Positions 9,887-22,995 are shown, counted from the first letter of the stretch. The stretch: 64,000 nt of DNA from Metellina segmentata (GCA_947359465.1 OX375883.1:94252293-94316292); one strand, 5' to 3'. Numbers and translations: made by a program. The notes: generated by a model not told the origin, from the letters alone.

Positions 9887-11262
9887 CTAACCTTTTGACT
9901 ACGGCTAGATGTAACATGTGCGATTCTTTCTTGGCGCGATTCTCATAATTTTCAAGGTACAACTGTTGTACCGGCCGTAGTTTAAATTCTTTCTTGCGCA
10001 ATTCTTATAACTTTCAAGGCACAGCTGTTGTACCGGCCGTTGTCAAAATTGTTTCTAGCCGCGATTCTTATAACTTTCAAGGTACAACTGCTGTGCCGGC
10101 CGTTGTCTAAATTCTTTCTTGGCGCGATTCTTATAACTTTCAAGGTACAACTGATGTAACGGCCGTAGTTTAAATTCTTTCTTAGCGCGATTCTTAAAAG
10201 TTTCATGGTACAACTGATGTAACGGCCGTAGTTTAAATTCTTTCTTGGCGCGATTCTTATAACTTTCAAGGTACAGCTGTTGTACGGGCCGTAGTTTAAA
10301 TTCTTTCTTGCGCAATTCTTATAACTTTCAAGGTACAGCTGTTGTACCGGCCGTTGTCAAAATTATTTCTAGCCGCAATTCTTATAACTTTCAAGGTACA
10401 ACTGTTGTACCGGCCGTAGTTTAAATTCTTTCTTGGCGCGATTCTTAAAAGTTTCATGGTACAACTGATGTACCGGCCGTAGTCTAAATTCTTTCTTGAC
10501 GCGATTCTTATAACTTGCAAGGTACAGCTGTTGTACCGGCCGTAGTCTAAATTATTTCTTGCGCAATTCTTATAACTTTCAAGGTACAGCTGTTGTACCG
10601 GCCGTTGTCAAAATTGTTTCTAGCCGCGATTCTAATAACTTTCAAGGTACAACTGATGTAACGGCCGTTGTCAAAATTGTTTCTAGCCGCGATTCTAATA
10701 ACTTTCAAGGTACAACTGATGTAACGGCCGTAGTTTAAATTCTTTCTTGCGCAATTCTTATAACTTTCAAGGTACAGCTGTTGTACCGCGTAAGGTACAA
10801 CTGCTGTACCGGCCGTAGTTTAAATTCTTTCTTGGCGCGATTCTTAAAAGTTTCATGGTACAACTGATGTAGCGGCCGTAGTTTAAATTCTTTCTTGGCG
10901 TGATTCTTATAACTTTCATGGTACAACTGCTCTACCGCCCGTTGTCTAAATGCCTTCTTGGCGCGATTCTTATAACTTTCAAGGTACAGCTGTTGTACCG
11001 GCCGTAGTTTAAATTCTTTCTTGCGCAATTCTTATAACTTTCAAGGTACAGCTGTTGTACCGGCCGTTGTCAAAATTGTTTCTAGCCGCGATTCTTATAA
11101 CTTTCAAGGTACAACTGATGTAACGGCCGTAGTTTAAATTCTTTCTTGGTGCGATTCCTATAACTTTCAATGTACATCTGATGTACTAGCCGTTGTCAAA
11201 ATTCTTTCTTGGCGGGATCATGGTACAACTGATGATATACCAGCCGTAGTCCAAAAGGTTAA
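9887..11262. mobile_element. TTAA-target (piggyBac-like) MITE swollen by a 63-bp minisatellite
   Basis: The left end is CTAACCTTTTGACTACGGCT; the right end, read from the minus strand, is TTAACCTTTTGGACTACGGC. TTAA targets with CC/GG-starting ends are the mark of piggyBac-type elements. There is no transposase; the inside is almost entirely the 63-bp tandem array. A 167-bp copy with the same ends but only 2-3 units is at 50702-50868. Confidence 0.8.
9950..11245. repeat. 63-bp minisatellite, about 20 units
   Basis: Each unit reads GGTACAACTGATGTAACGGC, CGTAGTTTAAATTCTTTCTT, GGCGCGATTCTTATAACTTT, CAA, with several variants (TTGCGCAATTC for the GGCGCGATTC block; GTCAAAATTGTTTCTAGCCG; AAAGTTTCATGG). 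Some neighbouring variants alternate as blocks, indicating duplication of several units at once. Minus-strand frames stay open because 63 is a multiple of three; I do not regard these as genes. Confidence 0.92.
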
Positions 11263-12110
11263 AAGTTATTTTTCTTGTTTCCTGATGCTACCTAAATTTA
11301 ATTTGAAAAGTAATGTTTAGAGTGGTTTTACCACAGAAATTACAATATAGCTCTGATAACTTTTTTGTGTGTTGGCTGAAGACTGTTAAATAAGGTCCTT
11401 ATGAGTTGAGAAGACGGTATTACGTTACATGAGATTCGTCGGAATTCAGAGCAAAAAGTGTGAATTCTTTCTTTTTAGACTCGGTAACCAGAGGGTTGCG
11501 AGTATGTATACTGTTAGAAATTTGAGATTTAGAGTGTATCTCATGTTATGCAGAGAGCATTACGGTACATTAGATTCATAGTCGTCAGCAGAGTAAAAGT
11601 CTCCATTTTCTGTTTCCATATTCAACATGAATTTAATTTTAAAAATAGTTTTGTGATACTTATAACTACCACCATGAAAAATAACTCTGATGCTCTTTAG
11701 TTTGCCTTGTTAGAAGTCTGATAACGAAAGTCTTGTCTCAATTTAAGAAGACGGTATTACGGTACATTAGATTTGTAGTCGTCAGCAGATTAAAATGTTC
11801 CATTTTCCGTTTCCATATTCTACATGAATTTGATTCGAAAAATATTTGTGTGTGCTTGTAACTACAACCATTAAATATATCTGATACTTTTTAGTTTACA
11901 TTGTTAGAAGTCTGAAAATAAAATCGTCTCAATTTAAGAAGACATTTTACGATACATTATATTTGAAGTATAAAATATTCCATTTTCTGTTCCGTATTCT
12001 AAATAAATTTAATATAAAAAGTGAAGTTTCAGTTCGTTGTAACCATTGTCATCAGAATATAGTTCAGCTACTTATGGTTAGCGTTGTTAGGAAGTTGGAT
12101 TGGGATAAAG

Positions 12111-13975
<1,865 letters not shown>

Positions 13976-15149
13976 AACCGACTAGCTTTCTATGGAGCGT
14001 AAGCACTTGAGGCAATCATCTAACTTTGCATTTTTATGTATATATTTTTACCCTGACATCTGCAAACTCACACACTAAGATATGGACAAAAAGGCTTAAG
14101 GTAATATTTTTATTTATAAGCATTTTTAACGTATCAGACAATTATTCCTATACATTGAATTTCTTTATGCTGCTCTGCACTACTTATGCTTGAAATCATG
14201 ATCAACAATACATTTTTACGTTTGAATTGTGTCAAACAACACGAGAATAATATTATTTTTATAATACTGAAAAAACAAAGAAGAAAAAATTATGTATTGA
14301 ATTCTCCGAAAAATTTAGGTTTAATAGTTTTTTCGAGCGATTTTTTTTCTCATTTCTAATTCCTTATAAAGAACAACAAAATTAGAATTCTTTCAAAATC
14401 TATATTAGCTCCAGAAACCCGTGCTAAAAATCTGAGAAAGTTAGAAATAAAAAAACGCATATGTCCTTGTTTTATCCAAATTATTGCCTTGCTATTCAAA
14501 ATCCAAATTTTTTTCCAGAATATTCCAGATCATAAAGTTGTCATCGATGCAGACACAAGAATTGCAAAATTTTTTTGTCCAGACTATACTTAATTAAACT
14601 GAAAAAACGATGTTCACTTTTGTCGTTTTTGAATTATAAATAACAGATAATAGAAAACGAAAAAGTTTCAAGTTTTTGTAGTTTCAGGTTAGTAAACTTC
14701 AGTTTCGAATACAAAAAGGGAGTTATTCCTAAAAAATACATAAAAATTCCTAAATTCCAGATGAATTAATCTACGATTAAACCTCGAGATAAGTTAAGGA
14801 ATAAAACAAATACGTTTGCACATGGAAAAAATATAATTTGCAATTTTTATTCGATTACTATTTTCCGGATTAATGTTTTGCTTAATATTCCCAAATATTT
14901 TAATCTACTAAATACTTTGGCTAAATTATTTGTGCATAAACATTCCTATGAGGAGAAACTTTTTTCTAACGTTTTGTTTTGAAAATGTTTACTGAATGTA
15001 CAATCTTTGTTCTTTGATAAACGAATAAAATGTCTGTAGCATCTCCGAAGATATTGCTTACTTGTGGGAATTGTAACTTCTTTTGAATACTTAAAAGGAG
15101 AGAGTTTTACTTCTTTATCTTACTTTACTACTTGAGTTTTACTACATCA
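13976..15149. other. AT-rich gene-free stretch
   Basis: No coding frame of note, no TIR pair and no tandem structure recognised. Confidence 0.55.
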
Positions 15150-15702
15150 CAAGCCACTGCGTGGCTAGCGCTTCGTTCGCCGTGCCCGTGGTGTAAGGTA
15201 TTAATCTGGTGTAAAATTTTCCGCAGATTTCAAATCCCTTTAAATTTTTATTCTAGCTTTAACGATCGCTGAGATAGAAAAAAGCACTAAAGAACGCCAG
15301 TGATAACTTTAGTAATATCATTGGAATCCGTTTCGCAGGAAATCAAAATGAATGAATCTCGAAAGCAACGAAGTTAATTCGAATCTGTTCTCTCCCATTC
15401 TAGACGGGAGATAAAAAAGTTGGCATGGTTACAAAGGCTGACTTCAAGGTGACGTGAGGGCGAAAAGTCTAAATTTTGATGTTTCTTATTTCGAGGAAGA
15501 AGTAAGAATGATGAAAAAACTATTAAATTCATTTAAAAATGTTATAGATTGAATTTTAAAATTCGAATAGACCCTAAAATTCTAAAAAATTTGGAGTACC
15601 TGTGTGCCAAATCTCATTACTGCAGGTGTCATAGATTCGTCAGGACTTTGAGTGCAAGAAAGCAAACAAGCAGACAAACACTTCCTTTTATAATATTAGA
15701 GA
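15150..15702 (-). mobile_element. Non-autonomous Helitron, second family, copy 1
   Basis: On the minus strand it starts TCTAATATTATAAAAGGAAG and ends in a hairpin GCTAGCCACGCAGTGGCTTG, a mutated form of the CTAG end kept at 24241. The ends flank a ~550-bp interior without coding capacity that shares TGGTGTAAAATTTTCCGCAG with the 24241 copy. Confidence 0.72.
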
Positions 15703-16227
15703 TCGCCAATTCTTATAAGCTACACATTTTTAAGTATACGACATAATCAAAACTGTTAATCTGGAAGTTTTAACAATGGTTGAAAATGGGATAAAATGTG
15801 TGTTAGATACCAAGTGAAATCGACGAATCTTGTTATTTTCAAACCCGCATTGCTTTGAATTTTATAATTGCTATTTGAAATAGCGGGTTTACGGAGAGAG
15901 AAATTAAAAATTTACTAAAAGAATCGTTGTGCAAATCAATTCTTATTAAAAAGTAAAACATGAACAATTAAATACACATCACCAACAAACAAAAGGATCA
16001 GGTCCATGGGGTTAAACTGGGAGAAGAACGTATGCCCTATGGCTGCTATTAACATTCTAATTAACGAAACATCAAAACTTCTATTATCGTTTGGAAGACT
16101 AATACTGTTCGCTTTACCAGACTTTTTCCTCCTGAAATTCTATTACAAAACTAATCTGGACTGGGATCTTAATCCTCCTGGTAATTGTCTCATTCAGGTA
16201 TTCTCGTCATTAGTAAAATAAACCAAA
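15703..16227. other. Gene-free stretch
   Basis: Short frames only; nothing recognised. Confidence 0.5.
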
Positions 16228-16879
16228 CTAGGGGGCCCGCCCCCTGCTCGCTAACTCTCGCCAACCCCCAGAGGATTGCTTCGCAGTCCTCATTGGTTCG
16301 CTGCGCGAACCGATGCTCGCTTCGCTCGCATCAATGAAGACATGTGTCCTAGCAGAAGGAATTGTTTACAAAATATGATATTCCAAAAAAATATTTTTCA
16401 AATCTAAATTCTATGCTGTTTTTCAGAAAAGATATTTACAGTCCCTCTGAAATCAGAATTCAAATGGAAACTTTGAGCAAATTTTGACTCGAAATGTGAG
16501 CGTTGATTTGGAAATTGAAAACCCAGCATGTTGGTTGTGTGTACATTTACCCAGCACTCGAGCCACCCACGCTTTTTCATTGAGTTTGTTGTCGAAAGTT
16601 GTAATCCAAGCAATGTTGAACTATAATAGTTTGCCTCAAAACGGACCTTTTTTTTAAATGACCCTGAAAAGATCCTCCGTTTTCTTTGATTTCTATTATT
16701 TACTGCAACAGCTCAACTAAAATTCTTTTTTTTTTCAATAAAATTTCATCCGAAAAAGCTATAAATTCAATTGAAGCGCGAGGCTTTGGGATAAACAAAT
16801 AATCGTACAATGTTGCCAAAACGCGAAAACAAATAACGTCTTTTTTGCGTGCCACGTAAGAGAATTATATATATATAGA
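16228..16879 (-). mobile_element. Non-autonomous Helitron, copy 2 of the 7699-8347 family
   Basis: Near-copy of 7699-8347, with the same ends (TCTATATATATAATTC and GGGGGCGGGCCCCCTAG on the minus strand), the same flanking A and T, and the same palindromes near the 3' end. Length is 652 bp against 649. Small indels break the minus-strand frame seen in copy 1, arguing that the frame is not conserved. Confidence 0.82.
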
Positions 16880-16935
16880 TTCTTCTGGACGATATAGTAA
16901 ATCCGATTATGAACTCGTCATCATAAAAAATTTGT

Positions 16936-17025
16936 AATGTCTTAGGGACGAAGTATCTCGTCATGAGCAAAATTGTTCAGATCTTGTCGAACAAGATGTC
17001 TAGTCGCAACTACTTGGAGGGTTAA
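16936..17025. mobile_element. TTAA-target MITE end
   Basis: Read from the minus strand it starts TTAACCCTCCAAGTAGTTGC and contains CTCGTC/GACGAG blocks shared with 44502-44651. The other end is diverged or truncated. Confidence 0.5.
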
Positions 17026-17057
17026 GTTCTATTATTAGTTACATCTTCATATTCTGT

Positions 17058-17790
17058 TTAACCTTCCAAGTGTTTCGACGGGATATTGCACCGTATGGTA
17101 CCAGCCGACCATTTTTCTCTAACACGTGGACGCTGAAATGTGCATCAACATCCAGACGGTGACAATAACAACTTCAGACTTTGCACGTGCGGTCTTGACA
17201 AAATACCAAAAGAGAGTTTTTCTCATCAGCGGTCGGGCGTTCCGTTTCATCCACACCCCTTGCGTCTGGCAATTGAGCTCAGAGGTGCGATAAACCGTGC
17301 TGTGCGTTTTCAGGAACGATTTTCCCATCGACACAGCTGGAGTTTCCGTCGGTTCCCTAATCCCATGTCTGGAATTGAGATTAGCCTTTGGGAACTCAAG
17401 TCGGCATTACATGTGGTTTTGCATTTGTGTATGGGTGTCTTCAGTTCTGTTGAGGACATAAACATCTCTTGCGAGGGTCGGAATTCACCCCCGTCCCGTT
17501 CGCAGCTGCGGTTCTGCGGAACCAAGAGAACGGGGACTTTAGCAGCAGACTGATTCTGATTTCGACGAGAGACAGACGTCTCCGTTTGTGGAGAGCCATT
17601 TGTTGCTTTGGCTCCAGGCAGGATCTCGATTGTCGATGGCTGTGCCCTTAATTAATCTTGTAAACTTATTTGTAAATATTTTAATTATTTAAATAAATAG
17701 TTTAACTTTAAACCAGCTGTCCGTCTAATTCTTACATGACGGTACAATGTCTAGTTCAAGATCTAGTAAATTTTGCTAAGAATGCTAAAA
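17058..17790. mobile_element. TTAA MITE of the CCAAGTAGTT family, split by a solo LTR
   Basis: The left end is TTAACCTTCCAAGTGTTTCG. When 17087-17746 is removed, the flanks read GACGGGATAT then CTAGTTCAAGATCTAGTAAA, which lines up with the uninterrupted relative at about 44862-44930 (GACTAGATATCGCGTCCAAG, ATCTGGTCAATTTTGCTAA). The right terminus is not found. Confidence 0.65.
17087..17746. repeat. Solo LTR (~660 bp)
   Basis: The ends form a short imperfect inverted repeat, TGCACCGTATGG and CATGACGGTACA, starting TG and ending CA. It is flanked by ATAT (17083-17086) and ATGT (17747-17750), a near-match 4-bp duplication. A poly(A)-signal-like AAATAAATAG lies near the right end. No tRNA primer site or polypurine tract with an internal region is attached, so this is best read as an LTR left by recombination between two LTRs. 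The open frames on both strands (for example 17140-17553 plus) resemble nothing I know. The orientation is uncertain; the poly(A)-like site favours plus. Confidence 0.65.
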
Positions 17791-18249
17791 CTTGTCGAAA
17801 TAAAAACACTTCACTCTCTTCTTACTCGAAAGAGAAATGAACATCCAAGAAGTAAAAGGAAATTGTTCTTTGCCTAGAACTGGATGACAGATTGGAACGG
17901 TTTTTTCATCAGAGGTGGACACTACAAGATAGTTTCCGATGTAAAAACAAACCACCAATATCGCTTACTAATTTAGAAAATAGAAAAACATTATGCTTAT
18001 ACAGTCAGTACTGGCTATATGGTCACCCTGTTATAAGGTCACCCCGCGCTTATATGGTCAGTTTTCTAAAGTCCCGTCGAATTTAATAGGGAAACATGCG
18101 TTAAAGTGTACCGCTTATATAGTCATTTTATTTTTCTGGTTATTGGTTATAGGATCGGTTTTTCATCTTTTCAATGAGGTTTACGGGGTTTTCTTTTTAA
18201 ATAGTAATTGTTGTAACATTTCTTGAGGCGGGGAGCAGCACAGGGAATG

Positions 18250-18400
18250 ACCAGAAGAAAAAAGTCATCGAAAGATATGAATCTGCCAACGTCTTCAACG
18301 TTGATAAATGTGGACTTTTTTTTATAGGATCTTCCCAGACAGAACTCTTTGTTTCAAAGGTAAAAAATGTGTATGGGAAAGAAAAGTAAGGAATGCTTAA
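18250..18400 (+). pseudogene. Tigger-like transposase scrap
   Basis: The translation YESANVFNVDKCGLFF, followed by SSQTELFVSKVKNVYGKEK, resembles the DDE_1-type core of Tigger/jerky transposases (general pattern FNxDETGLFYK..PxRT). The catalytic D is present in NVD, but the E expected after it is replaced. Both sides of the core are missing. Confidence 0.6.
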
Positions 18401-18409
18401 CCGTGTAGT

Positions 18410-18626
18410 TCAGTAGGCCTTGGCGTGGAGCTTACCATGAATTTGGACCAAGGTCCCAGTCCACACCAGGAGAAACATCCCCAGACCATAATTCCACCTC
18501 CGCCGAACTTTACTGTGGGCACAATGCATTCTGGCAGGAGGAGTTCTCAAGGCAGACGCCAGACCCTGCCATCCGAACGGTACCTTAAGGTGAACCTTGA
18601 TTCGTCGCTCCAGAGAACCAGATTAA
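18410..18626 (-). pseudogene. Tc1-like transposase fragment, different subfamily
   Basis: Reading the minus strand gives LWSDESRFTLRYRSDGRVWR, then with a frameshift [16 protein letters not shown], then [10 protein letters not shown]. This is the first catalytic aspartate region and middle of a Tc1 transposase. It is distinct from the family at 9 kb and 29 kb and from the one at 55.5 kb. No TIRs remain. Confidence 0.8.
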
Positions 18627-18806
18627 TATAATTAATTTTCAAAATGTTCTTAAAATTTAATTATTCGTTTATGAGCACTATATTCTGATAGGTGAATATA
18701 TTCCTGCCAGAATTAAATAGTGTAGTATTGTTCCGCATATATGGTCACCCCGCTTATATGGTCTTATTTTCTGGACCGCTGAGCTGACCATATAACCGAT
18801 ACTGAC

Positions 18807-19606
18807 CAGGGTGGCAACAGAACCTGGAAAACCGGGAAATCAGGGAATTCTCAGGAAATTTTAATTCTGGAAAAATCAGGGAAATCTCATGGAAAATTTC
18901 CAAATTTTACAAAAAATCGGAGAAATTTTGACAAAAACTGCTACCATTATCGTTTATATAGAGATGACTTATTACGAGTGCTTTTGAGAATCGAATAAAT
19001 CGTATTCAACGAAACTGTTATTCGAATAAAGAACCATGGCGTCGTAATTTTTAAACACCGCGAAAACCGCCGTCGTCGTTTTTATCGCGGCCGCAGCGTC
19101 TTGGTCGCCGTGAGGCTAGCGATACAACTGGTGGTATACAATTTGAAATTTGTCTAACTAATGATGTTTTTTGTGTATTAAAGTAGTTATTTTTGTTTGC
19201 AATTACATTTTTGAAGAACTTTTTATGTATATTTGCAGTTGGTTTTGATGAATAGTATGATAATGTAGGGTCAGGTGTAAAGAGTTCATAATTAAAATAT
19301 TTTGCATTTTTTCTCCATTTTTTTCAATTGCAATTATAAGAGTTCCATTAAGGGTTCCAACCCTTACAATAGCAATTAAAATATCTGTAGAGAAAAAATA
19401 CAAAATATTTGTGGAGAATAATCCTTTTACCCCATCTGACTTTAAATATTTAAAAACAATGTTGTGTGGATACTGTATATCGATACCAATCACGGATCAC
19501 AACATTTCTTAAGGGAATTGTTAAATCAGGGAAATTTTTTTGAAACTATCAGGGAAATCATGGAAATATCAGGGAAATTTTTTTCAAGGATTTTGTTGCC
19601 ACCCTG
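18807..19606. mobile_element. 800-bp TIR element with CAGGGTGGCAACA ends, 5-bp TSD
   Basis: Starts CAGGGTGGCAACAGAACCTG; the right end, read from the minus strand, is CAGGGTGGCAACAAAATCCT. It is flanked by CTGAC on both sides (18802-18806 and 19607-19611) and lies inside the last few bases of the Tigger right TIR. The subterminal regions repeat the motif CAGGGAAAT many times. It encodes no transposase. The superfamily is uncertain: the ends look hAT-like, but the duplication visible is 5 bp, not 8. Confidence 0.75.
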
Positions 19607-19679
19607 CTGACTGTAGTAAGGTAATTTTGTACACATGAAATTGCGAAAATAATAAAAGAGTATCCTGAACATCGAAACC

Positions 19680-20016
19680 CGACCAACCGGTCTGGTTGTT
19701 AAGGTGTTAGACTTTAGATCGGAAGGTTCCTGGTTCGAATCCGAGTCAGTGCATGAATGTTTGAAAGCGTATGGTGTAGAGGCGGTTGTTGCACATTAAA
19801 ACTGTAGTGTTGTAATATCCTCGCGTTGGGTTGGTGTGGAAGTTTGGAGAGTGGAGTGCCAGCTCAGGTGTTGCCTCGTCATCTGACCATGGTTCAGAAT
19901 TTACGTGTTGTTATCCTCGGATACTAATTCGCCCTTAGGGGATTGTTCCTGGGCCGTCTTCAAGAGCCCGTTGAGTTGCTCTAGTATGTCGTTAATTAAA
20001 ATTACTTTACCTTACC
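19680..20016 (+). mobile_element. tRNA-derived SINE, head A + body X (full length)
   Basis: The head has tRNA-like promoter boxes: an A-box-like TGGTTGTTAAGGTGTTAG and a B-box GGTTCGAATCC. The body follows with GCGTATGGTGTAGAGG, GTGGAAGTTTGGAGAGTG, CAGGTGTTGCCTCGTCATCT, CAAGAGCCCGTTGAGTTGCT, and a tail ending in TTACC repeats. SINEs are transcribed by RNA polymerase III and copied by LINE enzymes. Confidence 0.85.
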
Positions 20017-20835
20017 TAATTTATGAATGATAGTTGATTGGTCAACAATAAGATTTAACAATAAACTTTGCCTAAACGGCGATAAGCTACATTTTAAGTC
20101 AACCCCGCTATGTATCATGCTAGAGCATTTGGACGAGAGAAGTAAAATCTTCAAAGACTGTCTGTTTTTTTTTACGAAAAATAAGAGAAGTTATTCAATT
20201 CTGATCACTTTAAACTTTAACGTCACATTCAATATAGATTACCGAATTACTGTAAGAAATTTGTGTTGGGCTTAAACCTAAATATTAAGACCAATTCAAG
20301 ATTTTTCCTAACTTGGAATTTCCGTACGACACCCTTACCATTTCAGGAAAAAAACGGGGAAAAAATCGTTATACAATTGATGCCTCTAAAATGGAGCGAT
20401 ATAAAAGCACGTTTTATGGTCGAATTGTGTTTATAAAGCGAATATTATGAGCAGGGGGAAATAGCAGGACGAAATTGATTTTTTCCCGTTTGCCTGGTTT
20501 TTTCCCCGTTTTCCAGTATTATCGGGTTCCCCTCCCTTCGAAAGCAATAAAGTCACGGGCTCGGTTCTAGAAGCAAAGAACGGAAGATTGCTTTGCAAGA
20601 AGTGATATCATTTTGTGAAAGAGATGACTTGTTTTTGAAATCGTAGATGGGGTGTATTGGAATGAGATGCAATTTGTAAATCCAAAGCTAATATGAAAGT
20701 TACAAAACCGCCCGAATTATAAGCAGATCAAGCTGGAATTGGGCAGTCTGAGTTTCCATGGCAATGGAATTATTGGTTATAGTTTGCATTTCTGAAGGTA
20801 TGAATTAATCATCTTTTGCAATGTATGTAATATAT
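20017..20835. other. Gene-free stretch
   Basis: No recognised gene or repeat. Confidence 0.5.
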
Positions 20836-21989
20836 CTCTCCTTACAGCAGAAATTCATAAACTGACAAAAAATAATTACTCATCAGGTGTTTATGTATAA
20901 AGTAACTACTAATTCTTAGCAAAAAAATCCAAAAATTGTAGCACTTTAAACAGATGTCATACTAGTGCTATACCGCCTTCTTAAAGTCAAATCTCATTGA
21001 TTGGCAATTCTATTTTTACTTTTCAGCTGTTTATATATTGGCTATTAGTTCTTAAGTTAAAAAAAACTGTAAGCACACACATATTTTGAAAATGCTATAT
21101 CATCGGCTTAGAGTAGAAACTCATTAACTGACAAATAGTTTTTAATCCTCCTCTGTTTTTATGGCTATTAGTTGTTAGGTCAAAAAACTAAAATTTCAAG
21201 CATTTAGAAAGTATTTTATGGTCAGCTTAGAACAGAAACTCTTGAACTGACGAATAATTTTAAAACCTCAGCTGTTTGTAAAGTAGATATTAATTGTTAG
21301 GAAAAATACGAACATTTCAAGCATTGCGAAAGTGCTATATCGTCGGCTTAGAACAAAAACTCATTAACTAACGAATAGTTTATTTATACGCTTCATCTGT
21401 TAATAAACCAGTTATTATGTCTTAAGGAGATCCGGGACACACTGAAAAAAAAAATTATTAATTAATTTAGAATATGGAATTTTTTTGTACTTATTACCCA
21501 TCTAACTAATAAACGAAATCACAACACAAAATTTTTCCAAAAGTTTTTTTAAATTTTAAATAAAAAATTTTGAAAAAAAAAAGAGGAGTCATTTTAAATT
21601 GCTAAAAGTCAAAATATTCTTGATCAATTTTCAAAATTCTTGCAGTAAATTGTTCACAAATTTATAACCTTTAATTCTGATTCAGCAATTTAAAAAATAT
21701 TAATTTAATAAAAAATAAAAAATATTTGAATGAAAATGTTTGAAAATTTTAAGGTATTTTTTTTTAAAGCCATATTTTTAAAAGTAAATACTTGTTTCAA
21801 ATTTGCTGAATCAAAATTAAAGTATAATGTTTGAAAAAGATATATCCCAAATTTCAACCCTAAACTTTATCGGTTTTCGACTTATAGCAATTTGAATACA
21901 GGAAATCTTGAAAAAAAGTATCACGGAGAAAAACGCATTTAAAGTTTTAAAGACAGATGTTGTTGCCATGACAACAACTGTCACGAGTG

Positions 21990-22230
21990 TGTAGTGAAGT
22001 CTCTGTATGAAGTTTCTGTGGTGAAATCTCTGCTGTGAAGTGATACTTCATATGTAAAAACGTAACTGAACTGAAGTAGTGGTTCACCGAAATGAATATA
22101 AAACCAACTATGACAAGAACAGAATATCAATACCAGGCATTAAGGAATGTAAAGTAAGGAACGGTTCACCAATAAATAACTTGAATGTTTTAGTCGTTGT
22201 ATTAATTTATATGGGATTAAATATTCCATA
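21990..22230 (+). repeat. 5' LTR
   Basis: 241 bp, TGTAGTGAAG to ATTCCATA. It differs from the 3' LTR by a few substitutions and short indels (for example an extra GCGAACT in the 3' copy), so the insertion is fairly young. Confidence 0.9.
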
Positions 22231-22255
22231 ATGGTGACCCGGACGGATCTTTCTA

Positions 22256-22558
22256 AGAGTGGATCGGGTGAAGCCGCCATTGTGCCAACCCTATACTGGC
22301 CCCCATAAAATCATACGCCGCACGGACAAAACCGTCACCATTGAATTCAATGGCCGAAAAACAACTGTTTCTATTGACCGTGTAAAACCAGCTTATTTGC
22401 TACCTGAAACTGCCTTACACGAACCAAAGAACACCAAACCTTTGGAAACAGCTAAAAACAATGATAAATCTGCCAATGAACTGATTTCTGCAAAAACAGT
22501 GACGAGATCCGGCAGACATGTTCGTTTTCCACGAAAATTGGCAACTTACATTAATTAA
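22256..22558 (+). pseudogene. Gypsy integrase C-terminal tail
   Basis: About 99 codons matching the end of Gypsy pol: RVKPPLCQPYTGPHKIIRR (GPY/F-like), VSIDRVKPAYLLPE, and the closing TRSGRHVRFPRKL. Nothing of RT, RNase H or the integrase core is left upstream. The start codon is not meaningful because the frame is the tail of a deleted polyprotein. Confidence 0.85.
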
Positions 22559-22746
22559 GTTTTTTTTAATACCTATCTTTAAATATATCCTTGTGCATAT
22601 GTATATAGTATGTTTACTTTTCTTTGAATCGTGTAATTCAACTCTATGTAAATATTATACACGTTCTAATCGCATATGTATTTTAACCGTTCTATATATT
22701 TCCTACCGTTCCTTTAGATAACCCTTCAGTCACTGGGGGGATACTC

Positions 22747-22995
22747 TGTAATGAAGTCTCTGTATGAAGTTTATGTGGTGAAATCTCTGCTGTGAAGTGA
22801 TACTTCATATGTAAAAACGTAACTGCGAACTGAACTGAAGTAGTGGTTCACCGAACTGAATATAAAACCAACTGTGACAAGAACAGAATATCAATACCAG
22901 GCATTATGGAATGTAAAGTATCAGAACGGTTCACCAATAAATAACTTGAATGTTTTAGTCGTTGTATTAATTCATATGGGATTAAATATTCCATA
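22747..22995 (+). repeat. 3' LTR
   Basis: 249 bp, TGTAATGAAG to ATTCCATA, followed by the AGTG duplication. Confidence 0.9.

Larger units (their letters stand above)
9775..12110. repeat. Degenerate ~200-bp satellite array, interrupted
   Basis: Units recur with AAGAAGACGGTATTACGGTA, then GTAGTCGTCAGCAGA, then CCATTTTCTGTTTCCATATT, then TTAGTTT..TTGTTAGAAGTCTGA. About four units are readable at 11265-12110 and half a unit at 9775-9886. The half unit and the next unit are separated by the TTAA element at 9887-11262, which dates that insertion after array formation. Confidence 0.75.
18002..19613 (+). mobile_element. Tigger/pogo-like element, doubly interrupted
   Basis: The left end is CAGTCAGTACTGGCTATATG next to TA (18000-18001); the right end, read from the minus strand after removing the insertion at 18807-19606, is CAGTCAGTATCGGTTATATG next to TA (19614-19615). 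CAG-starting ends with TA duplication are typical of pogo/Tigger. The interior has a transposase scrap (18250-18400), a Tc1 fragment (18410-18626) and the 800-bp insertion. Confidence 0.78.
21990..22995 (+). mobile_element. Internally deleted Gypsy element with two LTRs (~1 kb)
   Basis: The LTRs 21990-22230 and 22747-22995 are near-identical (start TGTARTGAAGTCTCTGTATG, end AATATTCCATA), with AGTG duplicated on both sides (21986-21989 and 22996-22999). After the 5' LTR comes a primer-binding-like TGGTGACCCGGACGG, then immediately the integrase tail, then a polypurine-like CACTGGGGGGATA before the 3' LTR. Nearly all of gag and pol has been deleted, so it could only have moved with enzymes supplied by another copy. 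Confidence 0.9.

Noticed and set aside
9950..11245. Repeat-protein genes on the minus strand
   Set aside because: Open frames follow from a 63-bp period; they switch frame at the 62-bp variants and lie inside a MITE.
17140..17553. A 137-residue host gene
   Set aside because: It lies completely inside a 660-bp solo LTR, and several other frames on both strands are equally open.
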